Assembly: GCA_049522755.1 (NCBI GenBank)
Contig: JBEKNN010000010.1
Coordinates: forward strand, 1-64,000
Direction: 5' to 3'
Source of the DNA: PALSA-243 sp049522755
GTDB taxonomy: Bacteria; Acidobacteriota; Terriglobia; Bryobacterales; Bryobacteraceae
Length of the DNA stretch: 64,000 nucleotides
The notes below the pieces were generated by a model. That model searched no databases. It was not told the origin of the DNA and was given only the letters and a program-made list of their open reading frames with translations. This document shows, one piece after another, positions 32,353 through 42,180 of the stretch; position 1 is the stretch's first letter; each line of letters starts with the position of its first letter. Made by a program: the position numbers and the translations under genes.

Positions 32353-34188
32353 TTATTTATTCTCCTCAACTATGCGCTTCAGCTCTTCGGGCATGGGACG
32401 GAGCGGCTCGCGCGTGATTTCCACGCCGCCTGACGCACTCTTCCGCGCGACGATATTAAACGTGGCGTAGTTCTCGTCCTTGGCCGGATAGTCGTCGCGG
32501 AAATGCCCGCCGCGGCTTTCCTTGCGCTCCAGTGCGGAGAGCGTGATGATCTCCGAAATGGTCAGCAGGTTGTGCAGATCGATGGACGTATGCCAGCCGT
32601 TGTTGTATTCGCGATGCCCGGCGACAACGGCGCGTTCGGCGCGCTGTTTCAACTGCTCGATCTGCTGCATAGCTTGCTGCATTTCGCCCTCTTGCCTAAC
32701 GATGCCGACTAATTCCTGCATCGTATCCTGCAACGTGTATTGCACGGCATAGGGATTTTCGGGGCCCTCGCGCGCAAACGGCTCGAGCGCGCGCCTCTCG
32801 GCCGCGGCGACTGCTTCCCGGTTCACCGCGCCCAGCGTATTGGCTTTCGCAAACAGCGCGGCATACTCGCCCGCGCGCTTGCCGAACACCAGCAGATCGG
32901 ACAGCGAGTTGCCGCCCAACCGGTTGGCGCCGTGCAGCCCCGCGGCGCATTCGCCGGCGGCGAACAGGCCGGGCACGCTCGACATCTGCGTATCGCCATC
33001 CACGTGGATGCCGCCCATCATGTAATGCGTGGTCGGGCCGACCTCCATCGGGACCTGGGTGATATCGATATCCGCAAGTTGCTTGAACTGGTGGTACATG
33101 CTGGGCAGCTTCTTCTTGATATGCTCGGCGGCGTTGGGGATCTTTTCCTTGATCCACGCGATATCGAGGAACACGCCGCCGTGCGGGCTGCCGCGGCCTT
33201 CCTTCACTTCGCGGCGGATGCAGCGCGCCACGTGGTCGCGCGTCAGCAATTCCGGCGGACGGCGCGAGTTTCTATCGCCCTGCGTGTAGAGCCATCCTTC
33301 TTCCTCGTTGTCGGCCGTCTGATTCTTGTAGAGCGGCGGAATATCGTCGAACATGAAGCGCTTGCCGTCCTTGTTGCGCAGCACGCCGCCTTCGCCGCGC
33401 ACCCCCTCGGTGACCAGAATGCCGCGCACGCTGGGCGGCCAGATCATGCCGGTGGGGTGGAACTGCACGAATTCCATATCCATCAGCGCGGCGCCGGCGT
33501 TATAGGCGAGCGCCTGCCCATCGGCCGTGTATTCCCAACTGTTGCTGGTGATCTTGTAGGCGCGCCCGATGCCGCCGGTGGCCAGCACCACGGCCTTGGC
33601 GCGGAACAGGTGGAAGCGGCCGCGTTCGCGGTCATACCCGAAAGCGCCGGCGATGCGGCCATCGTCCTTGAGCAGCGTGAGCACGGTGTGCTCCATGAAA
33701 ACGTCGAGCCCGAGATGGATGCCATGGTCCTGCAAGGTGCGGATCATTTCAAGGCCGGTGCGGTCGCCCACGTGCGCCAGGCGCGGATAGCGGTGGCCGC
33801 CGAAATTGCGCTGCAGGATGCGCCCATCGGCGGTGCGGTCGAAGAGCGCGCCCCAGGCTTCCAGCTCGCGGACGCGGTCGGGCGCTTCCTTGGCGTGCAG
33901 CTCAGCCATGCGCCAGTTGTTGAGATACTGGCCGCCGCGCATAGTGTCTGAGAAATGCACTTTCCAGTTATCGCGCTCATCCACATTGGATAGCGCCGCC
34001 GCCACGCCGCCCTCCGCCATTACGGTGTGGGCTTTGCCGAGCAGCGACTTGGTGATGACGGCGGTTTTGGCTCCGCCCGCGGATGCCTCCACGGCTGCCC
34101 TGAGCCCCGCGCCGCCCGCTCCGATAATCAATACGTCGTGTTCATGCGTCTGGTATTCGGCCACTAGAGGATTCTCCAATCGGACCAT
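32353..34188 (-). CDS. sdhA: Succinate dehydrogenase/fumarate reductase flavoprotein (Sdh1-like)
   Basis: 611 residues from the ATG at 34188; the frame extends further upstream but that part overlaps sdhC and is not conserved. FAD site Ile-Ile-Gly-Ala-Gly-Gly-Ala-Gly, then His-Thr-Val-Met-Ala-Glu-Gly-Gly, the active-site block His-Pro-Thr-Gly-Met, and His-Tyr-Met-Met-Gly-Gly followed by Gly-Ala-Asn-Arg-Leu-Gly. All catalytic blocks are intact. It overlaps the upstream sdhC by 25 bp and abuts sdhB. Confidence 0.93.
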   Translation of the reverse strand: MVRLENPLVAEYQTHEHDVLIIGAGGAGLRAAVEASAGGAKTAVITKSLLGKAHTVMAEGGVAAALSNVDERDNWKVHFSDTMRGGQYLNNWRMAELHAKEAPDRVRELEAWGALFDRTADGRILQRNFGGHRYPRLAHVGDRTGLEMIRTLQDHGIHLGLDVFMEHTVLTLLKDDGRIAGAFGYDRERGRFHLFRAKAVVLATGGIGRAYKITSNSWEYTADGQALAYNAGAALMDMEFVQFHPTGMIWPPSVRGILVTEGVRGEGGVLRNKDGKRFMFDDIPPLYKNQTADNEEEGWLYTQGDRNSRRPPELLTRDHVARCIRREVKEGRGSPHGGVFLDIAWIKEKIPNAAEHIKKKLPSMYHQFKQLADIDITQVPMEVGPTTHYMMGGIHVDGDTQMSSVPGLFAAGECAAGLHGANRLGGNSLSDLLVFGKRAGEYAALFAKANTLGAVNREAVAAAERRALEPFAREGPENPYAVQYTLQDTMQELVGIVRQEGEMQQAMQQIEQLKQRAERAVVAGHREYNNGWHTSIDLHNLLTISEIITLSALERKESRGGHFRDDYPAKDENYATFNIVARKSASGGVEITREPLRPMPEELKRIVEENK

Positions 34189-34943
34189 ATGCCCATCGAG
34201 CACATGCGGATGTACAAGTCGGAGAATCCGACCGAAAACAGACTGCACCACGCGAATAGCATGTGTCGGCGATTGAGGCAGCTGACGCAATCGTAGGCGC
34301 GCTTGCGAACCGGAGTCCCCGTGAGACGGTCGCGAACGCCGCCGATCAAGTGGCGCATGGAATGGCAGCCGAACGTATAGCAGCTCAGAAGCACGACGTT
34401 TACCGCGAGCACCACCGTGCCCACGCCAATGCCGAAATGGCCGTCAAACCAGAGCGCCTTCCACACGTCATGCGCCAGCAGCACGATGAAGATCACGGCC
34501 AGGTAGAGAAAATAGCGATGGATGTTCTGCACGATCAGCGGGAACGAGCGCTCGCCCAGATATTTCTTGCGCGGCTCGCCCACGGTGCACGAAGGCGGAT
34601 CGGCCCAGAAGGCCTTATAGTAGGCGCCGCGGTAGTAGTAGCAGGTGAAGCGGAATCCGCCGGGCGCCCAGAGAATGAGCATGGCGGCGCTCACCCAGAC
34701 CGGTATCCAAGAGGGCCGGGCGCTCAGCAAGGCATGCGGCGAATCGCCGAAAATAAGCGGCGAGTAGAAGGGCGAAAGGTAGGGGCCAAATTCGTAATGA
34801 TTGCCCTGCATCGCGGCCCAGGTAGAGTAAACGATGAAGGTGGAAAAGCCTAGAAACACGGCCAGCGGCGTCACCCACCAATTGCCTGTGCGCGAGGTCT
34901 GGCCGAAGCCCGCGCGCACTAATGGAACGTCAATTTGAGCCAT
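34164..34943 (-). CDS. sdhC: Succinate dehydrogenase membrane anchor (Sdh1-like)
   Basis: 259 residues from the ATG at 34943, preceded by GGGAGGGG. Several membrane helices, with the hallmark blocks Cys-Tyr-Tyr-Tyr-Arg-Gly-Ala-Tyr-Tyr-Lys-Ala-Phe, then His-Arg-Tyr-Phe-Leu-Tyr and Cys-His-Ser-Met-Arg-His-Leu-Ile-Gly-Gly. The length and these blocks are like the large single anchor of mycobacterial Sdh1 (Rv0249c). It is the first gene of the minus-strand sdhCAB operon and is divergent from the GH31 gene. Confidence 0.88.
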   Translation of the reverse strand: MAQIDVPLVRAGFGQTSRTGNWWVTPLAVFLGFSTFIVYSTWAAMQGNHYEFGPYLSPFYSPLIFGDSPHALLSARPSWIPVWVSAAMLILWAPGGFRFTCYYYRGAYYKAFWADPPSCTVGEPRKKYLGERSFPLIVQNIHRYFLYLAVIFIVLLAHDVWKALWFDGHFGIGVGTVVLAVNVVLLSCYTFGCHSMRHLIGGVRDRLTGTPVRKRAYDCVSCLNRRHMLFAWCSLFSVGFSDLYIRMCSMGIWSDWRIL

Positions 34944-35020
34944 CCAGGGGCCCCTCCCAATCGCATTGTAGAATCGATAGTTAGCGTAACGAATCGCGTT
35001 TAGGAGAGTCAAGGAGCATC

Positions 35021-37519
35021 GTGCCAAAGCGATCACTTACCTTCCATAGGGCCATCGCTTTCCCGGCGCTCATCCTTGCCGCCGCGAGCGCATTTCCCCA
35101 GCAGGCCACGCCAGCCCGCGACGGAGTGACCGTCACGGCGAACGGAGTTACGCTGCAAGTAACGGCGCTGCGCGATAACATTCTGCGCGTACGCATGTGG
35201 AAGGGCGAGGCCGTGCCGGAGGATACTTCGTGGGCGGTGTTGCCCGCGGCCCGCACCAGCACTGTACCGGTGACTGGCGAGGCGCATGGATTCAGCACGA
35301 AAGCGCTTCGCGTGAGCGTGGACGACCGTCTCGGTCTGACTGTCACCGACCTGCAGGGCAGCGTGCTGCAAAAGGACGCCGCGCCGGTGCAGTGGGATAG
35401 CAACCGGTTCAGCATCGTTAAGCAGCTCACTCCCGGCGACCACTTTTTCGGGCTGGGAGACAAGCCGGGGCCGCTTGATCGCGGCGGCCAGGCGTTTACG
35501 ATGTGGAACACGGACGCCTTCGGGTGGCAGGAATCGAGCGACCCCATCTACAAGAGCATTCCATTTTTCCTGAACGTGAACCACGGACGCGCGCTGGGCG
35601 TGTTCCTGGATAATACGTGGCGGACAGACTTCGACTTCGGCCGCGCGGATGCCACGCGCTACACCTTCGGGGCGCTGAACGGGCCGGTGGACTATTACCT
35701 GATGTACGGTCCGGAGCCGAAGCAGGTAGTGACGGACTGGGCGTGGCTGACCGGGCCGTCGCCGCTGCCGCCGCTGTGGGCGCTGGGTTTCCAGCAATCG
35801 CGCTACTCGTATTTTCCAGAGTCGCAGCTACGCGAAATCGCCGGGCGCTTGCGCAAAGACCGCATCCCAGCAGACGTGCTCTGGCTCGATATCGACTTCC
35901 AGCACAATAACTGGCCGTTCACGGTGGACGAGAAGGCGTTTCCGGATTTCAGCGGCCTGGTGCGGGATTTAGCGCGTGAGAATTTCAAGCTGGTGGTGAT
36001 CACCGATCTGCATATCGCCAGGCAGCCGAATGCCGGGTACGCGCCGTATGATTCAGGCGTTGCCGGCGACCACTTCGTCAAGAACCCGGACGGTTCAACC
36101 TATGTGGGCACGGTGTGGCCGGGGGCTGCGGTATTCCCGGATTTCACACAGGCGCGCACGCGGCAGTGGTGGGGGTCGCTCTACAAGGGCTTCGCCGGCA
36201 TGGGCGTTGCAGGCTTCTGGAACGACATGAACGAGCCCGCGGTCTTCGACGGCCCTGGCAAGACTATGCCGGACAACGTGCAGCATCGCATCGACGAACC
36301 CGGCTTCCGCAAGCGCACCGCCTCGCACCTTGAAATCCACAATATTTTCGGCATGCAGAACGCTCGCGGCACCTATGAGGGCGAGCTTGCGCTGCGGCCC
36401 AATGAACGGCCCTTTGTGATGACGCGCGCAAGCTACGCGGGCGGCCAGCGCTACGGCGCCACATGGACCGGCGATAACAGCTCCACCTGGAATCACCTGC
36501 GCATGACGACGCCTCAGCTCGTCAATCTGGGTCTTAGTGGATTCTCGCTGTCGGGCGCCGATGTGGGCGGATTCGCCGGCTCGCCGCCGCCCGAACTGCT
36601 GACTAAGTGGATCGAGATCGCGGCGTTTCAACCGATTGATCGCGACCATTCCGCCAAGGGAACGCGCATGCACGAGGTATGGGTGGATGGACCGGAGCAG
36701 GAGGCCATCCGGCGCCGCTTCATCGAAGAGCGTTACCGGCTTATGCCATACCTGTACACAGTCGCGGAAGAGACTTCGCGCGACGGCCTGCCCATCGACA
36801 GGCCGCTATTTCTGGAGTTCCCGCATGCGACCGGCGATGGCAGTCCCTTCGACCTGACTACGGGTGGGAGTGAGTTTCTCTTCGGCAGCCGCATCCTGGT
36901 GGCGCCGAACCCTTCGCCCGAGGAAGTCGCTCCTTACACGATCCACTTACCCCCCGGCGCCTGGTATGACTATTGGACCGGCGAGCAAGTGACTCGCAGC
37001 CAGCTCACTGACACGATGGATCTGGAGCAGCGCGATAAGGTGATTGCGCAGAAGCCGCTGATGGTAACGCCGAAGCTGGAGCAGTTACCGGTCTACGTGC
37101 GCGCCGGAAGCATTCTACCTATTGCGCCACTTACGCAGAGTACTGCCGAGACTCCCGACGGCCCCCTGACGCTGCGAGTGTTCCCTCCGGCGGCTGGCCT
37201 GAACGCGCCCAGCGAGGCTTGCGCGGGCGAAGTCTACACCGACGATGGTCACAGCTTCGACTTTCGCCAGGGTCAGTTCGCGCGCATTCACTTTACTTGC
37301 TCCACCGCGGCGGATGGGTCACTCAATGTAGAGATCGCAAAGCAGGAAGGGCAATGGAAGCCATGGTGGCATGAATACCGCGTGGAGGTAGTAAGTTGGA
37401 TTCCAAAACAGACTAGCGCTTCGGTGAATGGGAGAGACTCCGCAGTAACTCAAGTGGATGGACGCTGGGGAGTCACGGCGCCGGCGGATGCCGACGGAGT
37501 GCGAATCGCGCTTAAGTAA
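35021..37519 (+). CDS. Glycoside hydrolase family 31 (alpha-glucosidase type)
   Basis: 832 residues, GTG start with AAGGAG upstream; signal peptide of ~27 residues, so exported. An N-terminal beta domain precedes a (beta/alpha)8 barrel. The catalytic nucleophile is Asp402 in Phe-Trp-Asn-Asp-Met-Asn-Glu-Pro; the acid/base is Asp485 in Gly-Asp-Asn-Ser-Ser. A C-terminal beta domain follows. Family members cleave alpha-linked glucose or xylose. Exact specificity cannot be told. It has no transporter partner next to it. Confidence 0.92.
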   Translation: MPKRSLTFHRAIAFPALILAAASAFPQQATPARDGVTVTANGVTLQVTALRDNILRVRMWKGEAVPEDTSWAVLPAARTSTVPVTGEAHGFSTKALRVSVDDRLGLTVTDLQGSVLQKDAAPVQWDSNRFSIVKQLTPGDHFFGLGDKPGPLDRGGQAFTMWNTDAFGWQESSDPIYKSIPFFLNVNHGRALGVFLDNTWRTDFDFGRADATRYTFGALNGPVDYYLMYGPEPKQVVTDWAWLTGPSPLPPLWALGFQQSRYSYFPESQLREIAGRLRKDRIPADVLWLDIDFQHNNWPFTVDEKAFPDFSGLVRDLARENFKLVVITDLHIARQPNAGYAPYDSGVAGDHFVKNPDGSTYVGTVWPGAAVFPDFTQARTRQWWGSLYKGFAGMGVAGFWNDMNEPAVFDGPGKTMPDNVQHRIDEPGFRKRTASHLEIHNIFGMQNARGTYEGELALRPNERPFVMTRASYAGGQRYGATWTGDNSSTWNHLRMTTPQLVNLGLSGFSLSGADVGGFAGSPPPELLTKWIEIAAFQPIDRDHSAKGTRMHEVWVDGPEQEAIRRRFIEERYRLMPYLYTVAEETSRDGLPIDRPLFLEFPHATGDGSPFDLTTGGSEFLFGSRILVAPNPSPEEVAPYTIHLPPGAWYDYWTGEQVTRSQLTDTMDLEQRDKVIAQKPLMVTPKLEQLPVYVRAGSILPIAPLTQSTAETPDGPLTLRVFPPAAGLNAPSEACAGEVYTDDGHSFDFRQGQFARIHFTCSTAADGSLNVEIAKQEGQWKPWWHEYRVEVVSWIPKQTSASVNGRDSAVTQVDGRWGVTAPADADGVRIALK

Positions 37520-37710
37520 GTGGTGCTTCCGGCAGCGCCAGCCGCACAACATTCGCTGGCCAGGAGCCAGGGATTCAGGGCCTAGGCGTTTGCGTGCGAC
37601 TGGTTGCGCCAGCCGAACTCTGTGGCGATACTTTGTCACCATGGTTACAAACACCCTAGGCGCCCCGCGGCGAGGGTCCTGTCAGGCGGGAAGATTTCAG
37701 AGGCTCCCCC

Positions 37711-37740
37711 TTGCTTACCGAGAGAAGCATTTGCTATACT
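37711..37740 (+). promoter_or_regulatory. Sigma-70 promoter of the padR-permease unit
   Basis: TTGCTT (37711-37716) and TATACT (37735-37740) are 18 bp apart. They lie 17 bp before the padR ATG at 37757. PadR proteins usually repress their own promoter, so this region is the likely operator. Confidence 0.65.
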
Positions 37741-37756
37741 CATCTCGGAAACCGAT

Positions 37757-38092
37757 ATGAGTAAACCGAACGACCTCGTCCAAGGCACCCTCGATCTGCT
37801 CCTCTTGAAAATTCTTGCCCTGGAGCCCTTGCACGGGTGGGCTATCAGTCTCCGCCTGAAATCGATCTCCGGGGACGTGCTGCAGGTCAGCGAAGGATCC
37901 CTCTACCCTGCGTTGCACAAGTTGGAGCAGGAAGGCTGGATTGCGGCCGAGTGGAAGCAAACCGAAAATAACCGGCGCGCGAAGTTTTATTCACTCACCC
38001 GCCTGGGCAGGAAACAACTCGAATCGGAAGCGGCGAACTGGCGGCGGCTATCGTCCGCTATCTCCCACGTCATCCAGATCTCGGAGGCTTAG
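37757..38092 (+). CDS. PadR-family transcriptional regulator
   Basis: 111 residues from the ATG at 37757. Starts Leu-Val-Gln-Gly-Thr-Leu-Asp-Leu-Leu-Leu-Leu-Lys, then a winged helix with Gly-Ser-Leu-Tyr-Pro-Ala-Leu-His-Lys-Leu-Glu and Tyr-Ser-Leu-Thr. This short form is the type found before ADOP permeases in Acidobacteriota. It is 8 bp from the permease gene and presumably controls it. Confidence 0.93.
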   Translation: MSKPNDLVQGTLDLLLLKILALEPLHGWAISLRLKSISGDVLQVSEGSLYPALHKLEQEGWIAAEWKQTENNRRAKFYSLTRLGRKQLESEAANWRRLSSAISHVIQISEA

Positions 38093-38100
38093 GAAGAATT

Positions 38101-40806
38101 ATGCGGATAGAGCATTGGTGGTTCACGGCGCGCTTACGGCTCAGGTCCATCCTGCGCCGCACGCGCGTGGAACAAGAGCTCGATGAGGAGCTGCAGTTCC
38201 ATCTGGAGCACAAAATCGAGGAAGGCATCGCCCATGGGTTTTCTCCAAGAGAGGCGCGCTACGCGGCCTTGCGCGCGATGGACGGACTGGCCCAGCGGAA
38301 AGAGGAGATGCGAGACATGCGGCGCATTCATTGGTTGACGGATTTCCTCGACGATGCGCAGTATGCGATCCGGAGCCTGCGCCGCACCTCCGGGCTTACC
38401 GCGTTCGTTGTGATCACGCTCGCCCTGGGTATCGGGATGACCTCGGGGACTTTCAGCATGGTCGATGCGCTGATCTTCAGGCCTTACCCGGTGCCGCATC
38501 CGAGCGGCGTAGTCACTCTGGTGAGCACCACTCACGACAGCAGCTTCGACGGTTTCTCCTATCGCGAATACCTGGACATCCGCGGCAAAACGAAAAGCTA
38601 TGACGGCGTGATCGCCAACGCGGATATGGAGGCTGTCGGCTTCAGCGCCGAACCCGGAGCCACGCCGCGGGTCAGGGGCGGAATGATGGTTTCCGCTAAC
38701 TACTTCCGCGTGCTGGGCGTGGAGCCGCGGCTCGGGCGCGGTTTTCGCGAGGACGAAGATCGGGCATCCGGTCGCGACGCCGTGGTGGTGCTGGGGCCGG
38801 ATTTCTGGAAGCACGAATTCGCGAGCGACCCTTCCGTGCTGGGCAAGACTGTTCGCCTGAACGGCGCGGACTTCACCGTGATTGGCGTGGCTCCGGAAAC
38901 CTTCCCAGGTATGCAGATATTCGGGCATCCCGATTTCTACATGCCCCTGGCGATGGCGCGTTTTTTTTCGACCGATCCGCAGAAGAAGTTTTTCGAGGAT
39001 CGGGACGATCGCGAGTTGAATGTAATGGCGCGCTTGAAACCGGGCGCGACTCTGCGGCAGGCGCAGAATGAACTCGCGGTGCTCGCGAAAAACTTCGAGG
39101 GCGAGTATCCAAAGCTCAATCGCAGCCGCGGCGCGGCGGTACGCACCCAGTTCGAAATGCGGACTCAGGCTGGCGACGCCAATTGGAAATTCGGCGTGAT
39201 CTTTGTGGTGCTTGCGCTGGCCGTCCTGCTGGTGGCTTGCACCAACGTTGCGGGACTTCTTCTGAGCCGCGCCCGCACGCGAACGCGCGAAATCGCCGTA
39301 CGGTTGGCGCTGGGCGCCGGGCGTTTCCGGCTCATCCGGCTGCTGTTGACCGAAAGCCTGATTCTGGCGTCCCTGGGTGGATTGGCTGGAGTCGCCATCG
39401 GGTACGGCGTCGTCGAATGGTTCCACAGTAAACAAAATATTGTAATGATGACCGACTTGCCAGTCTCGCTCCCGTTCCGGATGGACACGCGCATACTGCT
39501 CGCAAGCCTCGCGTTGTCCGCCTTGAGCGCCCTGCTTTGCGGCTTGGCGCCGGCGCTGCAGAGCACGCGCGTGGACCTGGTGAACGGACTCAAGTCGGCC
39601 GACGTGGATGTGCCCGGACGCAAGCGCCTGTGGGGCCGGAACGTGCTGGTGGTGGCGCAGGTTTCCACATCCCTGATGCTGCTGACGGCGTCCTTCCTGA
39701 TGGTCCGGGGTTTCCAACACGCCCTGATGGATGGAACCGGATTCACGAAAGAGCATTTGCTGATGACCAGCTTCGATCCGCGCCTGGTGCAGTACAACGC
39801 CGCGCAGACGCAGCAGTTCTATAAGCTTCTGGCCGAACGCGTGCGTGTGGCGCCCGGAGTTCAGAGCGAAGCCCTTACCCAGAATATTCCGCTCGGAGAG
39901 GACAACTTTGACGACGTCGCCTTCGTGCCGGATGGTTTTCAGATGCCGCGCGATCGCGAGAACTTCCACTCGACCATGGACACCGTCGATGAAGGGTACT
40001 TCGAGACGATGGGGATTCCGATTCTGCGCGGCCGCGGCTTCCTGGCGTCGGATGCCACGGATGCGCCGCGCGTCGCGGTCGTGAATGAGCAGTTCGCGAA
40101 ACACTATTGGCCGGCTGCAGATGCGGTGGGCAAATATATCCGCCTCGATGGCCGCGCCGGCGCGCCGATTGAAATTGTAGGCGTCGCCCAGACCATCAAG
40201 TATCAATTGACCTTCGAGACGCCGATGGATTTCGTGTATCTGCCGCTGGCCCAGCATCCTGTAGCGCGCATGGTCTTGATGTTGCGGTCGAGCGGCGATC
40301 CGCTAGCATTGGTCAAGTCCGTGAAGGACGTTGTGCGGACCCTGGACTCGAACCTGCCGATGCTCGAGACCAGGACTTACGCGGACTTCTACCTGAACCG
40401 GGCCGTGAAAGGGCCGGGAGTTGCGGTAGACCTGGTGGGCGCCATGGGCGTGGTGGGCCTGCTGCTGGCCGTTGCAGGTCTGTACGGACTGGTTGCGTAC
40501 AACGTAAGCCGCAGAACCCGCGAGATCGGCATACGCATCGCCCTTGGCGCGGCAAGCCCGGACGTACTGCGGCTGGTGATGGGCAAGGGCCTTGTGCTGG
40601 TCGGGATAGGCGCGGCGATCGGGCTGGCGATGGGTTTCGCCGTCGAGCGGCTCATGAATTCCATGCTGTTCAATGCCGGCGGCGTGGACATTGTGGCTTA
40701 TGTGACAGTCGTGCCGTTGCTATTTCTGGTGACCATGCTGGCGGCCTATTTGCCTGCGCGAAGAGCATCCCGGATTGCGCCGACACAGGCGCTGCGATAC
40801 GAGTAG
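38101..40806 (+). CDS. ADOP-family (MacB/FtsX-like) permease
   Basis: 901 residues. The N-terminal ~90 residues are the ADOP-specific helical domain (Glu-Gln-Glu-Leu-Asp-Glu-Glu-Leu-Gln-Phe-His-Leu-Glu). Two FtsX/MacB-type permease units follow, each with a periplasmic domain and membrane helices, the last four near 690-895. The end Ala-Ser-Arg-Ile-Ala-Pro-Thr-Gln-Ala-Leu-Arg-Tyr-Glu is typical. No ATPase gene is nearby, as usual for these orphan permeases. Substrate unknown; export of a lipid, peptide or toxic compound is likely. The stop lies inside the first of three 19-bp repeats. Confidence 0.93.
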   Translation: MRIEHWWFTARLRLRSILRRTRVEQELDEELQFHLEHKIEEGIAHGFSPREARYAALRAMDGLAQRKEEMRDMRRIHWLTDFLDDAQYAIRSLRRTSGLTAFVVITLALGIGMTSGTFSMVDALIFRPYPVPHPSGVVTLVSTTHDSSFDGFSYREYLDIRGKTKSYDGVIANADMEAVGFSAEPGATPRVRGGMMVSANYFRVLGVEPRLGRGFREDEDRASGRDAVVVLGPDFWKHEFASDPSVLGKTVRLNGADFTVIGVAPETFPGMQIFGHPDFYMPLAMARFFSTDPQKKFFEDRDDRELNVMARLKPGATLRQAQNELAVLAKNFEGEYPKLNRSRGAAVRTQFEMRTQAGDANWKFGVIFVVLALAVLLVACTNVAGLLLSRARTRTREIAVRLALGAGRFRLIRLLLTESLILASLGGLAGVAIGYGVVEWFHSKQNIVMMTDLPVSLPFRMDTRILLASLALSALSALLCGLAPALQSTRVDLVNGLKSADVDVPGRKRLWGRNVLVVAQVSTSLMLLTASFLMVRGFQHALMDGTGFTKEHLLMTSFDPRLVQYNAAQTQQFYKLLAERVRVAPGVQSEALTQNIPLGEDNFDDVAFVPDGFQMPRDRENFHSTMDTVDEGYFETMGIPILRGRGFLASDATDAPRVAVVNEQFAKHYWPAADAVGKYIRLDGRAGAPIEIVGVAQTIKYQLTFETPMDFVYLPLAQHPVARMVLMLRSSGDPLALVKSVKDVVRTLDSNLPMLETRTYADFYLNRAVKGPGVAVDLVGAMGVVGLLLAVAGLYGLVAYNVSRRTREIGIRIALGAASPDVLRLVMGKGLVLVGIGAAIGLAMGFAVERLMNSMLFNAGGVDIVAYVTVVPLLFLVTMLAAYLPARRASRIAPTQALRYE

Positions 40807-40852
40807 TGCAGTTAGATACGAGTCGTGCAGTTAGATACAAGTAGTGCAGTTA
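40796..40852. repeat. Three 19-bp tandem repeats at the permease stop
   Basis: GATAC-GAGTAGTGCAGTTA occurs at 40796, 40815 and 40834 with one change in each later unit. The first unit holds the final codons and stop of the permease gene. The repeat could be replication slippage or a site bound by a protein. Confidence 0.85.
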
Positions 40853-40941
40853 GTTGCTGAACTCCAGATCAGTTATACACACTCGCCGACCTATAAATCC
40901 GTTTTCGCGTCTTCGTTCGCATCACCATCTCCCGGTAGGTG

Positions 40942-42180
40942 ATGACTGTGGTACCTTTCGTGTTACGTCCGATGGCGGCAGCCTCCAACCCAGGTTTGGT
41001 CCGGTCCTTGCGACGTTGGGACCTGGTGGCCGTGGTTCTCAATGGCGTAGTGGGTGCGGGAATCTTCGGGCTCCCTTCGCGCGTGTTTGCCCTCACCGCG
41101 GATTACAGCCTGGTCTGCTTCGCGGCATGCGCGCTGTGCGTTTCCGTGATCGTCCTCAGTTTCGCGGAAGTGGCCAGCCGGTTTTCGGGAACCGGAGGTC
41201 CTTATCTGTTCGCGCGCGAGGCTTACGGTCCGTTGACTGGCTTCGTAGTTGGATGTCTGGTGTGGATCGCCCGCGTCACTTCCCTGGCTGCCAACTGCAG
41301 CTTACTGCCGGCCTATCTCGGTTTCTTCTTCCCGGCGGCGGCATCCGGTCTGCCGCGCGCGATTATCGTAGCCGGCGTTGTGACGGCGCTGGCGACAGTG
41401 AATGTGCGCGGAGTCCGCGGCGCCGCCAATGCCAGTAACGTCCTGGCGGTCGGCAAATTGCTGCCGTTAGGCGTGTTTGTCATAGCAGGTCTCTTCTTCA
41501 TGCAGCCGGGCCGGTTCTCTTTCGCTGTTGCGCCCACCTACCATGCGTTTGCGCAATCCGTTTTGCTGCTTGTCTATGCCTTTACCGGCTTCGAGATGGC
41601 TGTGATCCCATCCGGGGAAATTCGGAACCCAGGACGGGACCTGCCGCCCGCACTATTGATGGGCATGGCTGTCGTCGTGACGTTTTACATCCTTATCCAG
41701 GTCGTGTGCATCGGAACGCTGCCGGGACTCGGCGGGTCGCAGAGACCGCTGGCCGATGCGGCAGCAACTTTCCTTGGAACGTGGGGCGCCGCGATGATCA
41801 CGGGCGGGATCGTAATTTCGCTCGCCGGGAATCTGAACGTTTTGATTCTGGCGGCATCCAGGGTGCTGTTCGCTATGGCGGATCGAAATGAGCTGCCGGC
41901 AAAACTGGCATCCATTCATCCTCGCTTCCGCACGCCCGCGGCGGCCGTGCTCACGACGACGTCAGTCATGCTTATCCTCACTCTGACCGGCACGTTCATC
42001 CATCTGCTCACACTGAGCACGATCGCCCGTCTGGTGACCTACTTTGCCACTTGCGGCGCCCTGGTAGTTCTGCGGCGTCGCGAGAGAGCGGCCGTGGCGA
42101 CTTTCCGCGTGCCAGGCGGCGTCTTCGTCGCATTCGCTGGGATGCTTCTGTGCCTCTGGCTGCTTTCAGCAGCAGCCTGA
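40942..42180 (+). CDS. APC-family amino acid permease
   Basis: 412 residues from the ATG at 40942 (a GTG directly before is also possible). About 11-12 membrane helices. The first helix carries Val-Gly-Ala-Gly-Ile-Phe-Gly-Leu-Pro, the helix-1 signature of APC transporters; Gly-Phe-Glu-Met in the middle is the helix-6 break. It should move amino acids or polyamines by ion coupling. No enzyme is adjacent to suggest the substrate. Confidence 0.88.
   Translation: MTVVPFVLRPMAAASNPGLVRSLRRWDLVAVVLNGVVGAGIFGLPSRVFALTADYSLVCFAACALCVSVIVLSFAEVASRFSGTGGPYLFAREAYGPLTGFVVGCLVWIARVTSLAANCSLLPAYLGFFFPAAASGLPRAIIVAGVVTALATVNVRGVRGAANASNVLAVGKLLPLGVFVIAGLFFMQPGRFSFAVAPTYHAFAQSVLLLVYAFTGFEMAVIPSGEIRNPGRDLPPALLMGMAVVVTFYILIQVVCIGTLPGLGGSQRPLADAAATFLGTWGAAMITGGIVISLAGNLNVLILAASRVLFAMADRNELPAKLASIHPRFRTPAAAVLTTTSVMLILTLTGTFIHLLTLSTIARLVTYFATCGALVVLRRRERAAVATFRVPGGVFVAFAGMLLCLWLLSAAA

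Noticed and set aside
32740..33951. Long open frame (403 codons) on the plus strand opposite sdhA
   Set aside because: It mirrors the codon pattern of the real sdhA gene on the other strand and has no domain or ribosome site.
38134..40257. 707-codon open frame opposite the ADOP permease
   Set aside because: It is rich in His, Arg and Gln, as expected for a shadow of a GC-rich membrane protein gene, and lacks any recognisable fold.
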